A stretch of DNA of 64,000 bases from Christiangramia sediminis (GTDB taxonomy: Bacteria > Bacteroidota > Bacteroidia > Flavobacteriales > Flavobacteriaceae): assembly GCF_020552705.1 (NCBI RefSeq), contig NZ_JAJBZG010000002.1, positions 434,001-498,000 of the forward strand. Direction: 5' to 3'. The stretch's first letter is position 1. Every line of letters starts with the position of its first letter. Shown one piece after another: positions 62,001-64,000 of the stretch. Below the pieces are notes generated by a model. It worked only from the letters and a program-made list of their open reading frames with translations. It was not told the DNA's origin and did no database searches. The position numbers and the translations under genes were made by a program.

Positions 62001-63323
62001 GTTCAATAATACCGGATGCCCTTTAAGTACGTTCTCCAATATATCCCAAACTACAGGTTCTTTCTTATCGATAATCTTCTTAGCAGACTTCACTGTTTTT
62101 ACGATACCTCTCTCTATCAGTTTTCGGATGATGAAAGGCTTGTAAAGTTCAGCTGCCATATTCTTTGGAAGACCACATTCGAACATTTTCAATTCTGGTC
62201 CTACAACGATTACCGAACGTGCTGAATAATCCACACGTTTACCAAGTAAGTTCTGACGGAAACGACCCTGCTTACCTTTCAATGAATCTGAAAGTGATTT
62301 AAGTGGACGGTTAGAGTCAGTTTTTACTGCTGATGATTTTCTTGTATTATCGAATAATGAATCTACAGATTCCTGAAGCATACGTTTTTCGTTACGTAGA
62401 ATAACTTCAGGAGCTTTGATCTCCATTAAACGTTTCAGACGGTTGTTACGAATAATTACACGACGGTAAAGATCGTTCAAATCTGAAGTCGCGAAACGAC
62501 CACCATCAAGAGGCACAAGAGGTCTAAGTTCCGGTGGAATAACCGGTACAACCTTCATGATCATCCATTCCGGATTGTTTTCACGGTTTTTGTTTGCATC
62601 ACGAAGTGCTTCCACAACCTGAAGTCTCTTAAGAGCCTCCGTTTTACGTTGCTTGGAAGTTTCGTTATTTGCTTTATGTCTTAATTCATAAGAAAGTTCA
62701 TCAAGATCTATTCTCTTAAGAATTTCGATAAGACATTCAGCTCCCATTTTAGCGATAAACTTATTTGGGTCGCTGTCTTCTAAATATTGATTTTCCTGAG
62801 GAAGTTCATCTAAGATGTTCAGGTACTCTTCTTCAGTTAAGAAATCCATTTTCTTTAATGGTTCCCCTTCTTCATTCTTCGCGTTACCTGCCTGGATCAC
62901 TACATATCTTTCGTAGTAGATGATCATGTCAAGTTTCTTAGAAGGAAGACCTAGCAAATAACCAATTTTGTTAGGCAAAGAACGGAAATACCAGATATGA
63001 GCAACAGGTACCACAAGGTTAATGTGACCAACACGGTCTCTACGAACCTTCTTCTCTGTAACTTCTACACCACAACGGTCACAAACGATCCCTTTGTAAC
63101 GAATTCTCTTATATTTTCCGCAGGCACACTCATAATCCTTTACAGGACCAAAAATACGCTCACAGAACAATCCGTCACGCTCTGGTTTGTGCGTACGGTA
63201 ATTGATCGTTTCAGGCTTAAGAACTTCACCACGAGATTCCGCAAGGATGGACTCGGGAGAAGCTAAACCTATAGAGATCTGGTTGAACCTCTGTACTGTA
63301 TTTTTATCATTATTTCTAGCCAT
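59022..63323 (-). CDS. rpoC: DNA-directed RNA polymerase subunit beta'
   Basis: A 1433-residue RpoC. Visible landmarks are the zinc-binding [20 protein letters not shown] near residue 66, the catalytic [15 protein letters not shown], the second zinc site [13 protein letters not shown], the trigger-loop region [10 protein letters not shown], and the C-terminal [10 protein letters not shown] segment. It follows rpoB after a 72-base gap. This is the usual length for Bacteroidota. Confidence 0.97.
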   Translation of the reverse strand: MARNNDKNTVQRFNQISIGLASPESILAESRGEVLKPETINYRTHKPERDGLFCERIFGPVKDYECACGKYKRIRYKGIVCDRCGVEVTEKKVRRDRVGHINLVVPVAHIWYFRSLPNKIGYLLGLPSKKLDMIIYYERYVVIQAGNAKNEEGEPLKKMDFLTEEEYLNILDELPQENQYLEDSDPNKFIAKMGAECLIEILKRIDLDELSYELRHKANNETSKQRKTEALKRLQVVEALRDANKNRENNPEWMIMKVVPVIPPELRPLVPLDGGRFATSDLNDLYRRVIIRNNRLKRLMEIKAPEVILRNEKRMLQESVDSLFDNTRKSSAVKTDSNRPLKSLSDSLKGKQGRFRQNLLGKRVDYSARSVIVVGPELKMFECGLPKNMAAELYKPFIIRKLIERGIVKTVKSAKKIIDKKEPVVWDILENVLKGHPVLLNRAPTLHRLGIQAFQPKLIEGKAIQLHPLACTAFNADFDGDQMAVHLPLGPEAILEAQLLMLASHNILNPANGSPITVPSQDMVLGLYYMTKHKKSTKEEPVIGEGLTFYSAEELVIAYNQKRVDLNAGIKIRTKDFNEAGELVMMIKETTVGRVLFNEAVPEKAGYINEVLTKKSLREIIGKILKITSVPETSEFLDEIKGLGYGFAFRGGLSFSLGDIIIPEEKQSMIDEANEQVQGIIGNYNMGLITNNERYNQVIDIWTSTNAGLTDLAMKRIREDKQGFNSVYMMLDSGARGSKEQIRQLTGMRGLMAKPKKSNSGGGEIIENPILSNFKEGLSILEYFISTHGARKGLADTALKTADAGYLTRRLVDVSQDVIVNEDDCGTLRGVEVKPLKKNEEIVESLGERILGRIALNDVVNPSTDELIVGGNEEITEEIVAKIEAAPIESVEVRSPLTCEAKKGICIKCYGRNLATNKIVQTGEAVGVVAAQSIGEPGTQLTLRTFHVGGIAGNISEDNKLEAKFDGIAEIEDLKVVKGEAPDGGTADIVISRTAELKIKDKKTGVVLSNNNIPYGSQININDGAAVKKGEVICTWDPYNGVIISEFAGKIKYENIDQGVTYQVEIDEQTGFQEKVISESRNKKLIPTLHILGKKDEVIRSYNLPVGAHLMVDNAEKIGVGKILVKIPRKSSKAGDITGGLPRVTELFEARNPSNPAVVSEIDGVVSFGKIKRGNREIIVESKLGEVKKYLVKLSNQILVQENDYVRAGMPLSDGSITPEDILNIKGPNAVQQYLVNEVQEVYRLQGVKINDKHFEVVVRQMMRKVRIVDPGDTIFLENQLVHKDDFIEENNKLFGMKVIEDAGDSEKLKAGQIITPRELRDENSILRREDKNLATARDVITATANPVLQGITRASLQTKSFISAASFQETTKVLNEAAVSGKIDQLEGLKENVIVGHRIPAGTGMRKYDSIIVGSKEEFDEMMEKKQEVNYN

Positions 63324-63362
63324 AATAAATGCTGCTAATTATTGTGAATATTCCGTTTAATT

Positions 63363-63382
63363 GGGGCTGAATGAACAGCCCC
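63363..63382 (-). repeat. Hairpin between rpoB and rpoC
   Basis: GGGGCTG and CAGCCCC form a perfect 7-bp GC-rich stem with an AATGAA loop in the rpoB-rpoC gap. No T-run follows, so it is not a classic terminator; mRNA processing or balance between the two genes is possible. Confidence 0.55.
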
Positions 63383-63395
63383 GATCAACAGAATG

Positions 63396-64000
63396 TTATT
63401 CTTCAAGTTTTATATCCAATCCAAGACCTTTCAATTCGTGCATAAGTACGTTGAAAGATTCTGGTAGTCCAGGTTCTGGCATTGGCTCACCTTTAACAAT
63501 AGCCTCATAAGTCTTAGCTCTACCGATCACGTCATCAGACTTCACCGTTAGAATTTCTCTTAGAGTACTAGATGCTCCGTAAGCTTCAAGAGCCCAAACC
63601 TCCATCTCTCCAAATCTCTGACCACCGAATTGTGCCTTACCACCAAGCGGCTGCTGAGTAATAAGTGAGTATGGTCCAATAGATCTGGCGTGCATCTTAT
63701 CGTCGATCATATGACCTAACTTAAGCATGTAAATCACACCAACAGTTGCACGTTGGTCAAATCTCATTCCGGTTCCACCATCATACAGATAAGTATGACC
63801 GTATCTTGGAATACCTGCTTTATCTGTAAGATCATTGATCTCATCGATAGTTGCACCGTCAAAAATTGGAGTCGCATATTTCTTCCCGTTTTTCTGACCA
63901 GCCCATCCAAGAACTGTTTCGTAGATCTGACCGATGTTCATACGTGATGGTACCCCAAGTGGGTTCAACACGATATCAACCGGAGTTCCGTCTTCAAGGA
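63396..64000 (-). CDS. rpoB: DNA-directed RNA polymerase subunit beta, C-terminal part (cut by window edge)
   Basis: The last 201 codons of RpoB on the minus strand, reading in from the right edge. The sequence [24 protein letters not shown] is the conserved clamp region, followed by the [26 protein letters not shown] switch region and the C-terminal end. The gene extends beyond the window. Confidence 0.97.
   Translation of the reverse strand, partial: LEDGTPVDIVLNPLGVPSRMNIGQIYETVLGWAGQKNGKKYATPIFDGATIDEINDLTDKAGIPRYGHTYLYDGGTGMRFDQRATVGVIYMLKLGHMIDDKMHARSIGPYSLITQQPLGGKAQFGGQRFGEMEVWALEAYGASSTLREILTVKSDDVIGRAKTYEAIVKGEPMPEPGLPESFNVLMHELKGLGLDIKLEE

Noticed and set aside
59788-62225. Plus-strand ORFs of 65-110 codons opposite rpoC
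   Set aside because: They are shadows of the rpoC reading frame, have no start signals and show no coding character of their own.

Overview
The window reads as a stretch of core chromosome from a marine-type flavobacterium (Bacteroidota, Flavobacteriaceae; gene content and protein style recall Gramella/Christiangramia, but that genus call is inference). Supporting signs are AT-rich DNA, Bacteroidota-type -7 promoter boxes (TAnnTTTG) instead of sigma70 boxes, weak Shine-Dalgarno sequences, many short lipoproteins, a TPR-fused hybrid histidine kinase, a 1433-residue RpoC, a menaquinone pathway and flavobacterial intergenic repeats. I see no transposase, phage gene, integrase or CRISPR array.

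Layout. (1) 1-6696, minus strand: a menaquinone-centred run holA > menA > metal-dependent hydrolase > menC > CPBP protease > two LVIVD-type lipoproteins > menE (cut by the left edge). (2) 6780-10390, plus strand: a lone HsdR-N-type nuclease-fold protein, a GT2 glycosyltransferase, an OmpA lipoprotein and a putative zinc-peptidase lipoprotein. (3) 10438-14880, minus: alpha/beta hydrolase, threonylcarbamoyl-AMP synthase, a DUF2945 protein and UvrD/PcrA helicase. (4) 15042-22380: M20 amidohydrolase, FMN-dependent glutamate-synthase-like protein and a small membrane protein, facing a pair of tandem patatin-like lipases with an M1 aminopeptidase. (5) 22507-34687: recG, a TPR/DUF1579-like secreted protein, pheT, DUF4136 and fasciclin proteins, small membrane and DUF2007 proteins, fabH and an S9 peptidase. 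(6) 34807-38898: an ABC1-kinase/TetR pair divergent from htpG. (7) 38999-43937: lipoprotein, hybrid sensor kinase, DoxX-like protein, AlkB, S1/P1 nuclease. (8) 44060-47322: a tight operon of SPFH protein, PH-like membrane protein, alpha/beta hydrolase, a 55-residue Arc-type protein and a HAD phosphatase. (9) 47390-58952: DUF819 transporter-like protein, DUF4369 lipoprotein, mqo, tRNA-Thr, bcp/queD-like/idi operon, an OmpA fusion protein, prfC, an AGCS symporter, DUF3467 and DinB proteins. (10) 59022-64000: rpoC and the 3' end of rpoB.

Most of this is housekeeping: quinone synthesis and malate:quinone oxidation, isoprenoid and fatty-acid initiation, DNA replication and repair (holA, uvrD, recG, alkB), translation (pheT, prfC, tRNA-Thr, tRNA modification), transcription and chaperoning. 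The less explained parts are the SPFH/PH/Arc operon, the OmpA fusion protein, the ABC1 kinase with an altered KxGQ motif next to its TetR partner, a small membrane ORF with no standard start codon, and two intergenic repeat elements, one flanked by two unrelated heptamer arrays.
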